Assembly: GCA_023393755.1 (NCBI GenBank)
Contig: JAEXCA010000002.1
Coordinates: 1-35,420 of the forward strand
DNA: 35,420 nt
Source: Actinomycetes bacterium
Lineage (GTDB): Bacteria > Actinomycetota > Actinomycetes > Propionibacteriales > Propionibacteriaceae
Direction of reading: 5' to 3'
Position 1 is the first letter of the stretch, and each line of letters opens with the position of its first letter. The position numbers were made by a program, and so were the translations under genes. The notes beneath the pieces are model-generated. The model was not told the origin of the DNA. It worked only from the letters and a program-made list of their open reading frames with translations, and did no database searches. This document shows, piece by piece, positions 33,628-35,420 of the stretch.

Positions 33628-35250
33628 TCAGATCTCCTCGATCATCTCGATGGCGTGTACCGGGCACTGCTCGTAGCAGGTCGCGCAGCCGGTGCACTTG
33701 TCGTAGTCGAACCGGTAGCGGAAGCCCTTGCCGAGCTTGATCACCGCGTCCTCCGGGCAGGCGCCCAGGCAGCCGTCGCACTCGAAGCAGTTGCCGCAGG
33801 AGAGGCAGCGGGAGGCCTCGGTGTGGGCCTGGTCATCGGCCAGCCCGCCGACGATCTCGTCGAAGTCGGCGATCCGCTGCTCGGGTTCCAGTTCGGGCTG
33901 GGTGGCGCTGCGGGCGTCCCCGAAGTACCACAGGTGCAGCTTCTCGAACTCGGCCAGGTCGTGCTTGGGGCGGTTGGGCGCCTCGCGTCCAGCCAGCCAG
34001 GCGTCGATCTGCCGGGCGGCTCGCTTGCCGTGGCCGACGCCGACGGTGACCGTCCGCTCGCTGGGGACGGCGTCGCCGCCGGCGAAGATGCCGGCCACCC
34101 CGGTCATCAGGGTGCGCGGGTCAACCTTGAGCACGTCGTGGTCGAAGCTCATGCCGGGGATCCGGCGGAGGAAGTCGGAGTCGGTCTCCTGGCCGAGCGC
34201 CAGGATGACGGTGTCGGCCTGCAGCTTCTCGAACCGGCCGGTGCCCACCGCGCGTCCGTTCTCGTCGAGTTCCATGATCTCGACGGTCAGATCCTCCTCG
34301 TCCACGCTGGAGATGGTGCGCAGCCAGTTCATCGTGACGCCCTCGCGGACCGCGCCCTCCTTCTCCTCCTCGTGGGCTGGCATCTGCTCCTCGGTGCGCC
34401 GGTAGATCACGATCGACTCTTCAGCACCGAGCCGCCGGGCCACCCGCGCGGCGTCCATCGCGGTGTTGCCGCCACCGTAGACCGCGACCTTCCGGCCGAT
34501 GATCGGACGCTCGCCGCTGGCGACGCCGCGCAGGAAGCTGACCGCGTCCACGATCCGGCCGGCGTCCTGGCCGGGGATGTCGACGCGGCGGGAGAGGTGG
34601 GCGCCGATCGCCACGAAGCTGGCGTCGAAGCCGCCCTCGGCCTGGTCGGCCATCAGGTCCTTCACGCGGTAGTCCGTGACGATCCGGACGCCCAGGTCGA
34701 CCAGCCGCTGCACCTCGGCGTCGAGCACGTTGCGGGGCAGCCGGTACTCCGGGATGCCGTAGCGCATCATGCCGCCGGGCAGCGGGGAGGCGTCCCGGAT
34801 CTCGACCTCGTGGCCGGCCATCGCCAGGTGGTAGGCGGCCGACAGGCCGGACGGGCCGGCGCCGACCACCAGCACCCGGCGTCCGGAGGAGAACCGCGGC
34901 TTGGTGAAGCTCCAGCCCTTCTCGATGGCGAGGTCGCCGAGGTAGCGCTCGACGGAGTGGATGGAGACCGCGCCGTCCAGTTCGATGCGGTTGCAGGCGG
35001 TTTCGCAGGGGTGATAGCAGACCCGGCCGTGGATGGCCGGGAACGGGTTGTTCCTCACCAGCTCGCGCCAGGCTGCCTCGTCCTGGCCGGCCTTCACCAG
35101 CCGCAGCCACTCCTGGATGTTCTCCCCGGCCGGGCAGGCGCTGTTGCAGGGTGGCAGCAGGTCGACGTAGACCGGCATGCGCGAACGCACGGGGGCGACC
35201 CGTCCGCCCTCCGCGGCGAGATTGGGCAGCTGGGTGATGTCACGAGCCAT
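33628..35250 (-). CDS. FAD/NAD(P)H oxidoreductase, GltD-like, with C-terminal 2[4Fe-4S] ferredoxin domain
   Basis: This 540-aa protein resembles the small subunit of glutamate synthase and NfnB-type transhydrogenases. N-terminal Fe-S region: PPCNSACPAGENIQEWLRL (~33-51) and CYHPCETACNR (~78-88). FAD site: VLVVGAGPSGLSAAYHLAMAGHEVEIRD (~125). NAD(P)H site: KVAVYGGGNTAMDAARVARRLGA (~257). C-terminal ferredoxin domain: CLSCGNCFECDGCLGACP and CTGCATCYEQCP (~480-530). It likely passes electrons between NAD(P)H and the ferredoxin or clusters of PFOR, whose gene follows after two bases. ATG 35250 has AGAGG upstream. No glutamate synthase large subunit is nearby, so a true GltD role is less likely. 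Confidence 0.88.
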   Translation of the reverse strand: MARDITQLPNLAAEGGRVAPVRSRMPVYVDLLPPCNSACPAGENIQEWLRLVKAGQDEAAWRELVRNNPFPAIHGRVCYHPCETACNRIELDGAVSIHSVERYLGDLAIEKGWSFTKPRFSSGRRVLVVGAGPSGLSAAYHLAMAGHEVEIRDASPLPGGMMRYGIPEYRLPRNVLDAEVQRLVDLGVRIVTDYRVKDLMADQAEGGFDASFVAIGAHLSRRVDIPGQDAGRIVDAVSFLRGVASGERPIIGRKVAVYGGGNTAMDAARVARRLGAEESIVIYRRTEEQMPAHEEEKEGAVREGVTMNWLRTISSVDEEDLTVEIMELDENGRAVGTGRFEKLQADTVILALGQETDSDFLRRIPGMSFDHDVLKVDPRTLMTGVAGIFAGGDAVPSERTVTVGVGHGKRAARQIDAWLAGREAPNRPKHDLAEFEKLHLWYFGDARSATQPELEPEQRIADFDEIVGGLADDQAHTEASRCLSCGNCFECDGCLGACPEDAVIKLGKGFRYRFDYDKCTGCATCYEQCPVHAIEMIEEI

Positions 35251-35420
35251 GGTGGACCTCTGCTTGACCGGTGGGAATCCCTTGCCAATCTAGTCCGGCT
35301 AGGGGGTTCGCGCTGGCGGTTTGGAGAACTCGCAAGGAGGCTTTGACAAGGGGATTTATGCAACGGGTTGGGTGCGAAAACCAGCCGCCGTCCGTCCGGC
35401 TGCGGCCGGGCGCCCGGCCG
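35251..35420 (-). promoter_or_regulatory. Upstream region of the oxidoreductase-PFOR operon
   Basis: 170 bases with no gene. On the minus strand TAGATT (35292-35287) could be the -10 box, giving a leader of about 30 nt; no good -35 is seen. The last ~30 bases are GC-only and palindromic like the left edge, probably an assembly boundary. Confidence 0.3.

Noticed and set aside
33628..35250. Glutamate synthase small subunit (gltD)
   Set aside because: Similarity is real, but the extra C-terminal ferredoxin domain, the coupling to PFOR and the lack of gltB nearby favour a ferredoxin-linked oxidoreductase.

Overview
High-GC actinobacterial DNA, most likely from a member of the Propionibacteriales (Propionibacteriaceae-like). 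The clues are the GC bias, the fused multidomain acyl-CoA carboxylase, the DtxR-type iron boxes, frequent GTG starts, TAnnnT -10 boxes set 6-7 nt before start codons (leaderless mRNAs), and several dispersed short palindromic repeat families. The taxonomic call is inference. Both edges are GC-only low-complexity sequence, so the window looks like one complete assembly contig. I see no transposase, integrase, phage structural gene, CRISPR array or rRNA.

Layout. 1-3340: C-terminal part of a eukaryote-like multidomain acetyl-CoA carboxylase, then a DUF1349 protein. 3530-7187 (minus strand): glutathione peroxidase, a MerR regulator, its MFS transporter with a 21-bp operator, and a PGRP-type amidase. 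7332-8550: two convergent, overlapping genes (DUF2470-like and Cys-rich DUF1540), each behind a DtxR/IdeR iron box. 8879-12043: AraC regulator, epoxide hydrolase, class-I glutamine amidotransferase. 12394-15721: a compact Calvin-cycle operon of form II RuBisCO, a class-I FBPase-like protein and a proteobacterial-type phosphoribulokinase. 15788-17243: membrane esterase and pterin carbinolamine dehydratase. 17279-19972: a short transcription unit, a run of tRNA-like folds ending in a tRNA-Pro-like gene, an HNH nuclease and the RNA ligase RtcB. 20091-21310: autoregulated ArsR-SRPBCC pair and a frameshifted immunity-protein remnant. 21310-22674: dnaB. 22802-23063: a cluster of DnaA-box-like sites. 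23070-26113: copper operon csoR-copZ-copA. 26136-28724: GT4 glycosyltransferase and SDR epimerase. 28729-35250 (minus strand): operon of an NAD(P)H/ferredoxin-type oxidoreductase, pyruvate:ferredoxin oxidoreductase and a dihydroorotate-dehydrogenase-like protein.

How it fits together. RuBisCO plus PRK can consume CO2 and reducing power, and the PFOR/oxidoreductase operon handles low-potential electrons, so together they suggest a facultative or anaerobic fermenter that could use CO2 as an electron sink. The most striking points are these. (i) The FBPase-like protein between RuBisCO and PRK has lost essentially all catalytic metal ligands. (ii) Tail-inverted palindromic elements sit in-frame inside two enzymes (CopA and PFOR). 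(iii) A cluster of tRNA-like folds lies directly upstream of HNH-RtcB. (iv) Several regulator genes share a leaderless promoter layout with the operator inside the promoter.
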